Shown here piece by piece: positions 43,743 to 53,481 of a stretch of 64,000 nt of DNA. Position 1 is the stretch's first letter, and each line of letters opens with the position of its first letter. Where the stretch lies: assembly GCA_910577955.1 (NCBI GenBank), contig CAJTNC010000005.1, positions 92,326-156,325 on the forward strand, written 5' to 3'. Under the pieces are notes generated by a model, which was not told the DNA's origin, searched no databases, and saw only the letters and a program-made list of their open reading frames with translations. The translations under genes were made by a program, and so were the position numbers. The DNA comes from an uncultured Lachnospiraceae bacterium (GTDB taxonomy: Bacteria > Bacillota > Clostridia > Lachnospirales > Lachnospiraceae).

Positions 43743-44378
43743 ATGAACGATCATTACAAATTCATCAATACTCCTCTGCCCTACGCTTACGATGCCATGG
43801 AGCCCTATATCGACGAAAAGACTATGAGGCTGCACCACGACAGACACCTGCAGACCTACATCAACAATCTAAACAGTGCGCTAAACAAATATCCCCAGTT
43901 CCAGAACTGGACGTTGGAACAGCTCCTGCTCAATGTGCCGAGCCTTCCCGAAGAGATCCGAACCGCTGTAAAAAATAATGCCGGCGGCGTTTTTAACCAT
44001 CGTTTTTACTTTTCAAACCTCACCCCGCCGCCCTCCACGCAGCCTTTCGGATCACTGTGTGACGCTATCGAAAAGGAATACCGCGGCTATTCATCCTTTC
44101 AAAACCAGTTTAAGACTGCCGCTTTATCCGTATTCGGTTCCGGCTATGCATGGCTTGTGGTCAACGCGGCAGGAAAGCTGTGCATTATCACGACCGAAAA
44201 TCAGGACACTCCTCTCCCCCTTGGTCTGTTTCCCATACTCAACATTGATGTCTGGGAGCACGCATATTACCTGAAGCATTATAATCTGAGAGCAGATTAT
44301 ATCGACGACTGGTTCCGTGTGGTCAACTGGAATAACGCCAACAAAAATTATATGCGCTGCTTTGGTATCGGCAGTTAG
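43743..44378 (+). CDS. sodA: Fe/Mn superoxide dismutase
   Basis: 211 residues. Metal ligands are seen in order: His31 (LHHDRH), the NHRFYF His and DVWEHAYY (Asp and His), with the usual LPYAYDAMEP start. It converts superoxide to peroxide and oxygen. The ribosome site is poor, which fits post-transcriptional control by the leader hairpin or small RNA just upstream. It converges on recJ. Confidence 0.95.
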   Translation: MNDHYKFINTPLPYAYDAMEPYIDEKTMRLHHDRHLQTYINNLNSALNKYPQFQNWTLEQLLLNVPSLPEEIRTAVKNNAGGVFNHRFYFSNLTPPPSTQPFGSLCDAIEKEYRGYSSFQNQFKTAALSVFGSGYAWLVVNAAGKLCIITTENQDTPLPLGLFPILNIDVWEHAYYLKHYNLRADYIDDWFRVVNWNNANKNYMRCFGIGS

Positions 44379-44393
44379 GTCTTTACTGTCCGC

Positions 44394-46196
44394 TCAACAG
44401 TAGTTTGTTATTACAAATTCTATCTCTTTGTTCCCTCTGAATACATTGAGACTTGGGTAGTATGTAATCGTAAGCGGCAGAGATACGGTGCCTCCCGAAA
44501 ACATTCTTTTCGCTTCGGCACCGTACTTTTCAAAGAGAAATCCCTCCAGTTCCTCCACGCCCCCGAAATACACCATCGTATGTTCCGCATTTTCCGCGTC
44601 CGTCCCGCGAAACTTTACGACATTTCTGTTCTTTCCGAGAATCCGTCCGGAACGCAGCAATATATTTTTCTGCGCAAAAACAGGTTTCGGATTTCCTGTG
44701 CCGAAGGGCGCCAACAGATCCAGTTCCCTGATAAAGTCTTCCGACACATAAGATAGCGGCAGCGCCACATCAATATGTACTTTCGGCACAAAATCCACCT
44801 CTGACAACCCACAGTTATCGTTCAGTCTCTTTCTCAGTTCTCCTATGCGGTTCTTTGCAAAGGACAGCCCCGCCGCCATTTTATGACCGCCGAATTTATC
44901 AAAAAGATCTCTACAGGCGGAAAGTTCCGCAAACATATCGTACCCTTCAATGGAACGGCCGGAACCCTTTACGCCTTCCTCTGCGTCGGTCAGCACGATA
45001 GCCGGCTTATGATATTTTTCTCTGATCCGCCCGGCGATGATCCCCGCAAGACTTTCATGACAGTCCGGCAGATACAAAATCAGCACTTTATCGCTCCTGT
45101 CTGACGAAACCGTCTGTCCCGACAGACTCCCTGCGACCGAGACCGATGGGGCCGCCTTACGCTCCAACAGCTTTACCGCCTGCTTTACGCCTGCTTCCGT
45201 CAATTCTTTCCGACTATCGTTTAAGTTCTTTAACTCCGCCGCCGCGGGCACGGCCTTCTTATAATCCTCCTCCAGCCACAGTTTCAGCGAAAGTTCTGCG
45301 CTCTCCAGCCTCCCTGAAGCATTGATGCAGGGGCCCAGCACAAAACCGATGTGCCAAGCTTCCAATTCCCGCATATCCAGTCCGTTGACTTCTATCAGCG
45401 CCCGAAGACCCGGATGGGCGGTGCGCCGCATCCGTTTTAACCCCTCTTTTACAATGATACGGTTTTCATCTTTCAACTCCATCACATCGCCGATCGTCGC
45501 GAAGGCGGCGGGCTCTAAAAGCGCGTCTAAGAGCCTTTCCTCCACCCCAAGCGCTTCCGCCAGTTTATAGGCGACCACCGCTCCGCAGATGCCGGAAAAG
45601 GGATAAGTTTCCTCCGGCTGTTTCGGATCCACCACCGCTCTCGCCGCCGGCAGATGATAGATCCTTTCCCCGCTTTCTCCATGCTCCGTAAAAGGAACCT
45701 CGTGATGATCTGTCACCACCACCTCCATGCCGAGACTGCCCGCCAGTTCGATCTGACCAGCCGCCGCAATACCGTTGTCACAGGTCACGATCAGTTTTAT
45801 CCCTTCCTCCGCCGCCTGCCTGATCAAGTGATCATTTAACCCGTAGCCGTCCTTTATCCGGTGGGGGATCGCCATATCCACATCCGCCCCCAGCGAGCGA
45901 AAGGCCCGCACCAGAATACAGGTGGCGCAGACACCGTCGATATCGTAGTCCCCTATCACCCGGATCTTCCGCTTTTCCCCGATCGCTTCTTTTATCACGA
46001 CCACCGCTTCGTCCATACCTTTCAACAGCCCGGGATCATACAGGTCTTTCATCCCGCCGCACAGATATTTCCGTATCTCTTCCTCCCCACAGATGTCCCT
46101 GTTCCGGATCAGCCTTGCAAGCACCGGCGAAATGCCGAAGGTCTCCGCTATCTTATTAAAATCCGCCTTTTTGGCAGCCACAAACCAGTTTGCCAT
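44394..46196 (-). CDS. recJ: Single-stranded-DNA-specific exonuclease
   Basis: 600 residues. The DHH phosphoesterase motifs are present: VIGDYDIDGVCATC, ITC-DNG, VVTDHHEVP and the DHHA1 domain SGRSIEGYDMFAEL with GGHKMAAGLS. It degrades ssDNA 5' to 3' in repair and recombination. It lies behind secDF, separated by a terminator hairpin at 46217-46239. Confidence 0.96.
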   Translation of the reverse strand: MANWFVAAKKADFNKIAETFGISPVLARLIRNRDICGEEEIRKYLCGGMKDLYDPGLLKGMDEAVVVIKEAIGEKRKIRVIGDYDIDGVCATCILVRAFRSLGADVDMAIPHRIKDGYGLNDHLIRQAAEEGIKLIVTCDNGIAAAGQIELAGSLGMEVVVTDHHEVPFTEHGESGERIYHLPAARAVVDPKQPEETYPFSGICGAVVAYKLAEALGVEERLLDALLEPAAFATIGDVMELKDENRIIVKEGLKRMRRTAHPGLRALIEVNGLDMRELEAWHIGFVLGPCINASGRLESAELSLKLWLEEDYKKAVPAAAELKNLNDSRKELTEAGVKQAVKLLERKAAPSVSVAGSLSGQTVSSDRSDKVLILYLPDCHESLAGIIAGRIREKYHKPAIVLTDAEEGVKGSGRSIEGYDMFAELSACRDLFDKFGGHKMAAGLSFAKNRIGELRKRLNDNCGLSEVDFVPKVHIDVALPLSYVSEDFIRELDLLAPFGTGNPKPVFAQKNILLRSGRILGKNRNVVKFRGTDAENAEHTMVYFGGVEELEGFLFEKYGAEAKRMFSGGTVSLPLTITYYPSLNVFRGNKEIEFVITNYC

Positions 46197-46216
46197 ACCG
46201 TTTCCTCATATGAAAA

Positions 46217-46239
46217 CAGGGCAGGATGCCTCTGCCCTG
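46217..46239 (-). terminator. Terminator between secDF and recJ
   Basis: CAGGGCAG pairs with CTGCCCTG around a seven-base loop. On the minus strand TTTTC follows. It probably ends most transcripts of the SCIFF-secDF unit before recJ. Confidence 0.75.
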
Positions 46240-46259
46240 CCCCGTTTGATCATTTCCGT

Positions 46260-48428
46260 TTATTTTGTTTCTTCTTTCTGTTTGATCTTTGTCCGCAGCA
46301 CATACCACAGCGCACCCGTAATGCAGACCGAAGAGTATGTTCCGCAGAGGATACCTGCCATCAGCGGCAGTGCAAACTCCCGGATGCTGGATACGCCGAA
46401 GACATACAGCGCCGCCACCATGATAAAGGTCGTCAGAGAAGTAAAGATACTTCTGGAAAGCGTCTGTGTGACAGAGCGGTTTACCATCTCCTGCAGGTCG
46501 TCCCGTCTTGTCATGCTTCCCATGTTCTCTCTGACACGATCAAAGATAACGATAGTGGCGTTGATGGAATAACCTACGATCGTCAGCATGCAGGCGATAA
46601 ATGTGGAACCTACGGAGACTCTTGTCACCGCATAGAACGCCAACACTACCAACACGTCATGGATCAGCGCGATCACTGCACTTGCGCCAAACCGGATATC
46701 CTTAAACCGGAACCAGATATAGAGCAGCATGCAGACCGTCGCAATCACTACCGCCACAACAGCATCCATCTGCGCCTCGGAACTGATCGTGGAACTGATA
46801 GTCTCCGCTGTGATCGGATAATTTTCATCCAACGCGAAATTTTCCTCCAACATCGTATCCAGTTCTTCTCTCTCTTCCACAGACAGCGTTCTGGTCTTGA
46901 AGATCACCTGATTGTTGCCTGCCACTTTCTGTACCTGAACATTGGCGTCCTTTGTAATTTTTTCAATGCCCGGCACGACCTCGGCATCCAGCCGTTCGAT
47001 GGAGTAATCTTCCGCAAAAGTCACTGTGGTCTGAGTACCGCCCATGAAGTCTAAAGAGTAATTTAACGCGCCGTTTCCGCCGCCTTTTTGTACCCCCATC
47101 ACCACAAATCCGGCAACCACCACCGCAGCGGAAATACCGAAGAAGAGATGTTTTTTGCCGAGGAAGTTGACGGCTTTCTTTTCCTTCGCCACTCCGAAAA
47201 GCTTCACGGAGTCAAGACCAAGCCCCATCAAGGCATTTAAAATGATGCGGGTGATAAATACCGCCGTAAACATGGACAGGATAATGCCCAGCGCCAATGT
47301 CTGTGCAAAGCCCTTGATCGCTCCTGTTCCCCTAAGTCCCAGCACAATGGCTGCGATCAGGGTCGTGATATTTCCGTCGATGATAGCCGAAAGAGCTTTG
47401 TTAAAACCGATCTTCACAGAGGAGCCTACCGTCTTTCCGGTAGCCAGTTCCTCTCTGATTCTGGCAAATATGATCACGTTTGCATCCACCGCCATACCGA
47501 TGCCGAGGATGATACCCGCAATACCGGGTAATGTCAGCGTGATACTAAACGCGCCAAGCAGGATCACCACCAGTTCCACATACATTCCCAGCGCTAAAAC
47601 CGCCGCGAATCCGGGCAGGAAGTAAACAGCTATCATAAATACCGCAATGACGGCAAAACCAACCGCACCGGCAAGCAGCGCCGTCCGGATGGCATCGGAG
47701 CCAAGCTGTGCGCCAACCACGTTGCTGCGCAGTTCTTCCAAAGTTAAGGTCAGTCCGCCGATCCGGATCGTGGACGCCAGATTTTCCGCCGCCTCGAACG
47801 ACTGCATGTTTGTGATCACGCAATTGCCGTCCGTGATCTGTTCCTGCACCGCCGGCATACTGATGATCATACCGTCGTATATGATATAAATCGGTTCGTT
47901 GTTCGGAGCCGCCGCGCCTGTGGCATCGGAAAACTTTTTCGCCCCCTCGTCCGTCAGGGTCAGCCGCACCTGATAGTCCATATTGCCCATCTGATCCTGG
48001 CTGGTAGCCGCCTGCGCATCCACCACATCGGTGCCCTGCAGCACCAGCTGGCCGCCTATGTCATAAAATTCCAGAGAACCGGGCCGCCCAAGCTCTTCCA
48101 AAATCTCATTTGCATTCTCCACACCGGGAATCTCGATACTGATCCGGTTGCTGCCCTCCTGATAAGCGTGGGCCTCCGTGCTGTAACCTTCCACACGCTT
48201 CTGCAGCTTGTAGACAGTATCGCTCATATCCGCCTGACTGGGATTTTCCTCTCCCACCACCTGATAGGTAATGCTGACGCCGCCCTCAAGATCAAGCCCC
48301 AGCTTGATGTCGCTGCCGGATCCCGATTTTGTTTCGCCCCAGCCGTATGCCGCGGTATATCCGAAAAGCGCCAATAACGCCACGAATACTACCAGTACAA
48401 CAACTGATTTTACTTTGCTCTGTTTCAT
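46260..48428 (-). CDS. secDF: Fused SecDF protein-export subunit
   Basis: 722 residues joining SecD and SecF. The SecD half has a periplasmic domain (LDLEGGVSITYQV) and a helix bundle (GMAVDANVIIFARI), and the SecF half begins near DFMGGTQTTV and ends with GYSINATIVIFDRVREN. It uses the ion gradient to help SecYEG. It follows the SCIFF maturase after 12 bases; this neighbourhood is conserved in Clostridia. Confidence 0.96.
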   Translation of the reverse strand: MKQSKVKSVVVLVVFVALLALFGYTAAYGWGETKSGSGSDIKLGLDLEGGVSITYQVVGEENPSQADMSDTVYKLQKRVEGYSTEAHAYQEGSNRISIEIPGVENANEILEELGRPGSLEFYDIGGQLVLQGTDVVDAQAATSQDQMGNMDYQVRLTLTDEGAKKFSDATGAAAPNNEPIYIIYDGMIISMPAVQEQITDGNCVITNMQSFEAAENLASTIRIGGLTLTLEELRSNVVGAQLGSDAIRTALLAGAVGFAVIAVFMIAVYFLPGFAAVLALGMYVELVVILLGAFSITLTLPGIAGIILGIGMAVDANVIIFARIREELATGKTVGSSVKIGFNKALSAIIDGNITTLIAAIVLGLRGTGAIKGFAQTLALGIILSMFTAVFITRIILNALMGLGLDSVKLFGVAKEKKAVNFLGKKHLFFGISAAVVVAGFVVMGVQKGGGNGALNYSLDFMGGTQTTVTFAEDYSIERLDAEVVPGIEKITKDANVQVQKVAGNNQVIFKTRTLSVEEREELDTMLEENFALDENYPITAETISSTISSEAQMDAVVAVVIATVCMLLYIWFRFKDIRFGASAVIALIHDVLVVLAFYAVTRVSVGSTFIACMLTIVGYSINATIVIFDRVRENMGSMTRRDDLQEMVNRSVTQTLSRSIFTSLTTFIMVAALYVFGVSSIREFALPLMAGILCGTYSSVCITGALWYVLRTKIKQKEETK

Positions 48429-48440
48429 CTTTCTATTCTC

Positions 48441-49883
48441 CTATTCCATTTCCGCTTCTGCGGCTTTTATCATGATCGCACACTCGACCCGTTTTCGCTG
48501 CAGCGCGCAGCCTACCTCGTAAACATCCGTGATGCTTCCGTGGAAGTTGTGGGAATTTGCCGCACACCCTCCGCTGCAGTAAAATTTTGCAAAGCAGTCT
48601 TTACACGCTTCTTTCGCATACACATTGCATTCTTTAAACCGGTCTCTGATATCGGTGCGCACAATACCGGTGTCCACATTTCCCATCAGGAACTCTTCTT
48701 TCCCCACAAACTGATGGCAGGGATACAAATCTCCCCAGGGCGTAACCGCCAAATATTCCGTGCCGCTGCCGCAGCCCGAAAGGCGCTTGGCCACACAGGG
48801 ACCGCCTTTTAAATCTATCATAAAATGAAAGAAATGAAAACCCTTCCCTTCTTTTTTCCGGCGAAGCAGCTCTTTTGCCAAAATGTCGTACTCCTCCAAA
48901 AGGACGGGGATATCTTCCTCCCTGAGGGCATACTCCTCGGTTTTTTCCGCCACCACCGGTTCCACGGAGATCTGTTTAAATCCCAGATCCGCCAGATGCA
49001 GCACATCCTTTGAAAAATCGAGGTTGTTCCTCGTAAAGGTGCCGCGGACATAGTAGTCTGTCTGTTTTCTGCTCTCCGCCGCCTTTTTATATTTGGGCAC
49101 CACCATATCGTAGCTGCCCTGTCCGCCCCTGAAGGGCCTCATCAGATCGTGGATCTCCCTTCGCCCGTCGATCGAGAGAACAATGTTTCCCATCTCCCTA
49201 TTACAAAATTCCAGTATCTCATCGTTTAAAAGCACGCCGTTGGTCGTCAGGGTAAAGCGGAACTTCTTATGATAAGGCTCCTCCAAGCTTCTGCCGTAAG
49301 CCACAAGGTCTTTCACTACCTGCCAGTTGAGAAGCGGCTCCCCGCCGAAAAAGTCCACTTCCAGATTGACTCTGCCGCCGGAATTTTCCACCAGAAAGTC
49401 GAGGGCTTTCTTTCCCACCTCATAGGACATGAGCGCCCGTCTGCCGTGGTACTCGCCCTCCCCCGCAAAGCAGTATCTGCAGGCCAAATTGCAGTCGTGG
49501 GCGATGTGCAGGCAGAGAGCTTTCACCACAGTCTGTCTGTTCTTAAAATCCACTATATAATTCTCGTAGATATCTTTTGCAAAGAGCTGTCCGGCCTGCG
49601 CCAGAAAAAGCAGTTCCTCCGCGATCTCGCGCCTTTCATTTTCCGGCGCTTCAAGATCCCGCAGCGCTTCTGCCGCTTCCTCCAAAAGCTCCTGCGGTAT
49701 GCCGTTATCTTCCGCTTCCCGTTCTTTCGCCTCCGAAGAATTTCTCTGCTTTTCCTGCCACGCCTCCCAAACAGGTTCCAATAACGGCACAGCCTGATAA
49801 CTGAGCTCGTCCATCACATGAACGCTGCCGCTGTTGACATCCAGAACGATGGGATATCCGTTGTTGATGTATTGATGTATCAT
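48441..49883 (-). CDS. scfB: SCIFF radical SAM maturase
   Basis: 480 residues. A RiPP-recognition-like N-terminus is followed by the radical SAM motif CNLACRYC near residues 131-138. The SPASM region with auxiliary-cluster Cys (GGPCVAKRLSGCGSG, CNVYAKEACKDCFAKFYCSGGC) is complete. It forms thioether bonds from Cys in the 48-residue SCIFF peptide encoded just upstream. Known relatives are called Tte1186 or thioether-forming SCIFF enzymes. Confidence 0.95.
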   Translation of the reverse strand: MIHQYINNGYPIVLDVNSGSVHVMDELSYQAVPLLEPVWEAWQEKQRNSSEAKEREAEDNGIPQELLEEAAEALRDLEAPENERREIAEELLFLAQAGQLFAKDIYENYIVDFKNRQTVVKALCLHIAHDCNLACRYCFAGEGEYHGRRALMSYEVGKKALDFLVENSGGRVNLEVDFFGGEPLLNWQVVKDLVAYGRSLEEPYHKKFRFTLTTNGVLLNDEILEFCNREMGNIVLSIDGRREIHDLMRPFRGGQGSYDMVVPKYKKAAESRKQTDYYVRGTFTRNNLDFSKDVLHLADLGFKQISVEPVVAEKTEEYALREEDIPVLLEEYDILAKELLRRKKEGKGFHFFHFMIDLKGGPCVAKRLSGCGSGTEYLAVTPWGDLYPCHQFVGKEEFLMGNVDTGIVRTDIRDRFKECNVYAKEACKDCFAKFYCSGGCAANSHNFHGSITDVYEVGCALQRKRVECAIMIKAAEAEME

Positions 49884-49918
49884 GTATAATTATTATACCT
49901 TTCTGTTTTCCTACCACA

Positions 49919-49948
49919 AATAAGCAGCGAGATCTCCCGCTGCTTATT
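49919..49948 (-). terminator. Hairpin between SCIFF precursor and maturase
   Basis: AATAAGCAGC pairs with GCTGCTTATT over ten bases, and the inside can pair further (GAGATCTC). It lies 30 bases after the SCIFF stop and 36 before the maturase ATG. There is no long U run, so it is probably a partial stop or stabiliser that keeps the precursor in excess of the enzyme. Confidence 0.75.
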
Positions 49949-49978
49949 CCGTTCTCTTATGGCTGCGACGGACGGTGT

Positions 49979-50125
49979 TTATTTCCGAACCTGTTCACAG
50001 CTCTGATTTCCCACCGTACAGGATGTCTTACATGCTGACTGGCAGGACGTCTGGCACTCGCCGCATCCGCCTTTCTTCATGGACTCCTTTAAGTCTCTGG
50101 TTGTCAATGTCTTGATATGTTTCAT
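49979..50125 (-). CDS. scfA: SCIFF ribosomal peptide precursor
   Basis: 48 residues with six cysteines in a 23-residue stretch (Cys21, 24, 28, 32, 36 and 43), the six-Cys-in-forty-five pattern. It opens MKHIKTLTTRDLKESMKKGG. AGGAGG precedes the ATG. The peptide is modified by the neighbouring radical SAM enzyme to a thioether-bridged form. It is present in nearly all Clostridia, yet its biological role is unknown. Confidence 0.96.
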   Translation of the reverse strand: MKHIKTLTTRDLKESMKKGGCGECQTSCQSACKTSCTVGNQSCEQVRK

Positions 50126-50171
50126 AACAGGGCCTCCTACCTTATTTGATCAACTTTCTTTTCCTGCTTTT

Positions 50172-50225
50172 ATGCAGTCACTGCATATCTTTTAGGAGTA
50201 TAGCACAAAAATATCGGCATGAAAA
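50172..50225 (-). promoter_or_regulatory. SCIFF promoter and leader palindrome
   Basis: On the minus strand TTTTCA (50225-50220) and TATACT (50202-50197) are 17 bases apart. Just downstream is ATGCAGT-C-ACTGCAT (50172-50186), a palindrome with a single central base. That centre is too tight for an RNA loop, so a repressor site is more likely. Confidence 0.5.
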
Positions 50226-50261
50226 GGGGTTGAAAAAAATTTTGCAGGACTTCCGCCGCCT

Positions 50262-50996
50262 TTACACTTCTTTCCTCTCCATGATCATCGCCCCGGCCGC
50301 CGTGAAAAGGATCAAATATAAGATACAGATAAACACAAACTGAGGATAGCCCTCTGCGGTAAGCTGCTGCTTGTTGTTGTTGGCCACCATCCCGTAAGCC
50401 ATAAGAGAATAGGGATAGAGATGCCCATATCCGCCCTTCGCCATAGCGAGAAGTCCGGTAAAGCCTCCGGCAAAAGAAATCCCCACAGGAAGCGCGAAGC
50501 TGTCACAAAATAAAGAGATAATAAGCTGCATAGCTTCTATAACAAAAGCGCCGAGGGTTCCGAACAAGCACCAGATCACCAGCTCTCCCACAGGCGGTTT
50601 TGCCTGCATCCCGGTAATCTTTCCCGAAATAATAAACAGTACGCCGATCCACGCCTGTGACAATAAAATGATTTTTCCCGCAGACAATAACTTTGCCAAA
50701 AACAATTGTTTTCTGGAAATCGGCAGCGTCATCAGCTTTGTTAAATTATGATTATTTTTTTCTATTCTCATCAGGTAGCTGCAATAAAACCCTAACAGGA
50801 TCGGCAGAAAAAAATAGCTGGTAAACAGCGTGTGCTGGGTCCAGAGGCTGTACCACTCAGACTGCAGTATCTCTATATTCATCAGATAATTCATTGTTCC
50901 CAGAAAGGCCGGCACTATCGGAACCACAATAAAAATCAGCCAAACAGGGGATCTTCTCAGTTTCATTTTCTCCGCTTTATATAATCTCCACAACAT
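50262..50996 (-). CDS. ABC-2 permease, lantibiotic-immunity MutG/SpaG type
   Basis: 244 residues and six membrane helices. The opening LWRLYKAEKMKLRRSPVWLIF and the loop KLMTLPISRKQLFLAKL are typical of the permeases that form LanFEG exporters. The ATG at 50996 follows AAGGAGG. Last gene of the three-gene exporter; gap of one base to the preceding permease. Confidence 0.85.
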   Translation of the reverse strand: MLWRLYKAEKMKLRRSPVWLIFIVVPIVPAFLGTMNYLMNIEILQSEWYSLWTQHTLFTSYFFLPILLGFYCSYLMRIEKNNHNLTKLMTLPISRKQLFLAKLLSAGKIILLSQAWIGVLFIISGKITGMQAKPPVGELVIWCLFGTLGAFVIEAMQLIISLFCDSFALPVGISFAGGFTGLLAMAKGGYGHLYPYSLMAYGMVANNNKQQLTAEGYPQFVFICILYLILFTAAGAMIMERKEV

Positions 50997-50997
50997 A

Positions 50998-51750
50998 CTA
51001 TTCCTCCTTTTTGCAGAACGCAATTCTTCCCGTTGCATAAATAACAATTGTTATTGTTACAATGGCAGCAAATCCCCGCCAATTGATTTCCCTGTAAAAG
51101 TAGGTGGAGATTCTGGTCTCCTTGTCGTACTCCATACCGACGATCATCAGGGCGCCGAAATACCCCCAAGGGATCGTCTGGGAAAACCATCTGTAGGGCA
51201 AAAATAAGGACATCACCCCCGCAAACTCTCCGACGATCCCCACCACGTACGGCGCCGCCGGTTTTGTAAAGCACATTGCCAATGTATGCTGCAGCACATA
51301 GATAGCGGCGGCCGGCGCGATCGTAAACAGCAAAAGCAGCAAATATTCTTTCCATAAAAAGACGCCGCCGAAATGATGTCTGAAAAAACCGTCCGCGATA
51401 ACGGCGCACCACTGCAGCGCTATACCGGCGAACATCAGTCCGAGTCCGTACAAAAGCTTCGCATCAAACAGTTTTCCCTTGTCTACCACACAGCACAGCT
51501 GTTTCAGCATACCGTTTTTATGCTCCAGATCCCCCAACCTGAAAGAAAGCAGCATCGCCATGACCGGCAGCATCAGCGTATTGGTGACGGGCATCTGATA
51601 AAGCAGCATATACCACCCCTTCCTGATCCCGTCTTCATTGATTTTGCCGCTCAGAGCCCAAGCCATAACTACCGCTGACATGCCGAGCACAAAAAGCATC
51701 AGATAACGTCTTCTTGTCTTTTGATATTCCGCCTTCCACAATGCAATCAT
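50998..51750 (-). CDS. ABC-2 permease, lantibiotic-immunity MutE/SpaE type
   Basis: 250 residues, six helices. IALWKAEYQKTRRRYLMLF and HKNGMLKQLCCVVDKGKLFDAKLL match the family. It should pair with the MutG-like subunit to expel membrane-inserted peptides. Its start overlaps the ATPase stop by four bases. Confidence 0.84.
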   Translation of the reverse strand: MIALWKAEYQKTRRRYLMLFVLGMSAVVMAWALSGKINEDGIRKGWYMLLYQMPVTNTLMLPVMAMLLSFRLGDLEHKNGMLKQLCCVVDKGKLFDAKLLYGLGLMFAGIALQWCAVIADGFFRHHFGGVFLWKEYLLLLLFTIAPAAAIYVLQHTLAMCFTKPAAPYVVGIVGEFAGVMSLFLPYRWFSQTIPWGYFGALMIVGMEYDKETRISTYFYREINWRGFAAIVTITIVIYATGRIAFCKKEE

Positions 51751-52478
51751 AAGCTCACCTCTTCCGTCGTCATGTCCAAAAAAATTTCCTCCAGTGTCTT
51801 TGCCCTGTCGTATTCATGCAGCCTTTCCAAAGAACCCTGATATTTTAACTTGCCTCCCGCGATAATGCCGATATCATCCACGATCTGATCGATCTCCGAC
51901 AGAAGATGGCTTGAAATAACAACTGTTATTCCATATTTTCCCGGCAGGGAGCGGACCAGTTCCCGCATCTCCTGTATGCCCGCCGGATCCAGACCGTTGG
52001 TTGGCTCATCCAATATGAGCAATTTGGGAAAATTTAAAAGCGCCGACGCTAATCCCAAACGCTGTTTCATGCCCAGCGAATAAGCGGAAACTTTTTTCTT
52101 TCCCTGATCATGAAGCCGCACGATCCGCAATACCTTCTCCACGTTCTCCTTCGGAGCTTTCAAAAGTCCCTGCAGAATTTCCAGATTTTCCTTTCCCGTC
52201 AGATGTCCGTAATAGGAGGGACTCTCTATCAGGGATCCGGTCTGCCGTAAGATTTCTATCCGGTTTTTTGCAGTCATTTCCCTGCCAAATATGCTGATCT
52301 CTCCTTCCGTGGGTCTTACGAGTCCCAACAGCATCTTCAATGTGGTGGATTTTCCCGCTCCGTTCGGACCGCAGAAACCGTAGATCGTCCTTTCCGGCAC
52401 AGACAAATCGATCCCCTTCACAACCGGACTTTCCCCGTATCTTTTAGAAAGGTTTTGTGTTCTGATTATTTCTTTCAT
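51747..52478 (-). CDS. ABC transporter ATPase, BcrA/LanF type
   Basis: 243 residues. Walker A GPNGAGKST, signature YSLGMKQRLGLA, Walker B LLILDEPTNGLDP and the switch His. It powers the two permeases. GGAGGAAAAAAC precedes the ATG. No lantibiotic structural or LanB/LanC/LanM gene is present here, so the exporter seems to give protection from outside peptides. Confidence 0.92.
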   Translation of the reverse strand: MKEIIRTQNLSKRYGESPVVKGIDLSVPERTIYGFCGPNGAGKSTTLKMLLGLVRPTEGEISIFGREMTAKNRIEILRQTGSLIESPSYYGHLTGKENLEILQGLLKAPKENVEKVLRIVRLHDQGKKKVSAYSLGMKQRLGLASALLNFPKLLILDEPTNGLDPAGIQEMRELVRSLPGKYGITVVISSHLLSEIDQIVDDIGIIAGGKLKYQGSLERLHEYDRAKTLEEIFLDMTTEEVSL

Positions 52479-52676
52479 GTTTTTTCCTCCATACAGTCTT
52501 TGTTTTCTGATTCACCTCAGACTTTACCACCCTCTCCTTACCACTTCCTTAAACCACCCTTACAGGAACCTTAACTTTAAAAAATCCAATCCTGATATAT
52601 TAAATACGCAGCTTCATTATGCTATACTTAGTAATAATAAAAGAGAAACAAACTATAAATAGGAAAGGCTTTTGCC

Positions 52677-53414
52677 ATGCTTGACAAAACTGACGACACT
52701 CATGAACTGAAAAATAAGAAGATCCTTCTGGTGGACGACGAACCCCAGCTTTTGACCATGCTGGAACAAATCCTTTATTCTAACGGTTTCTTCCAACTCT
52801 ATACCGCGAAATCCTGCAAGGAAGCTCTTCATATTATGGATACGCAAACTATCTCCCTCTGCATTCTGGATGTAAATCTGCCCGACGGGGACGGTTTTTA
52901 CCTGTTTCGCAAAATCCGGGAACTTTCCCCTGCGCCGGTTATCTTTCTGACCGCAAGGGGCGAAGCCGAAGATAAGATACAGGGGCTTACGCTGGGAGCC
53001 GACGATTATATCGTAAAACCTTTTCTGCCAAAGGAATTTTTGCTCCGGGTCACGGCCCTCCTTCGGCGCACCTACGGTAATGTCATTCCGGAAAACAGTT
53101 TTTCCCTGCCGGATTCCGTCTGCGGAACAAGAAAAATTCACTTTGACACTGCTGTTGTGGAACATGGCGATGAGGAGATCCCTCTGACGCCGAAAGAATT
53201 GATTCTCCTAAAAGTGCTTTACGGACAAAAAAACCGCATTGTCACAAGCGATGCCCTGACTATGGCCGCATGGGGGGATACCAGTTACGGATATGAAAAT
53301 ACACTGATGGTTCATATCAGAAGGCTTCGACAAAAAATCGAGGAAGAACCCTCTTCTCCGAAACATCTGCTGACCATCAAAGGACTGGGATATAAGCTTG
53401 TCGTGAAATCATAA
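52677..53414 (+). CDS. OmpR-type response regulator
   Basis: 245 residues. Receiver with LLVDDEP, the phospho-Asp in LCILDVNLP and the Lys in VKPF, then a winged-helix output (TPKELILLKVLYG and the late VHIRRLRQKIEEEP). It is divergent from the exporter and coupled to the kinase 67 bases downstream, so it probably controls the exporter in response to antimicrobial peptides. Confidence 0.92.
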   Translation: MLDKTDDTHELKNKKILLVDDEPQLLTMLEQILYSNGFFQLYTAKSCKEALHIMDTQTISLCILDVNLPDGDGFYLFRKIRELSPAPVIFLTARGEAEDKIQGLTLGADDYIVKPFLPKEFLLRVTALLRRTYGNVIPENSFSLPDSVCGTRKIHFDTAVVEHGDEEIPLTPKELILLKVLYGQKNRIVTSDALTMAAWGDTSYGYENTLMVHIRRLRQKIEEEPSSPKHLLTIKGLGYKLVVKS

Positions 53415-53481
53415 AAGCATCGGATGCGGACTAAAAGCCCCTATTCATAACAGATGTTATTGTGAAATAACCGGAGGGATT

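Noticed and set aside
45861..47054. A 397-residue plus-strand frame over recJ and secDF
   Set aside because: It is rich in His, Cys and Arg as expected for antisense of GC-rich coding DNA, and both real genes cover it.
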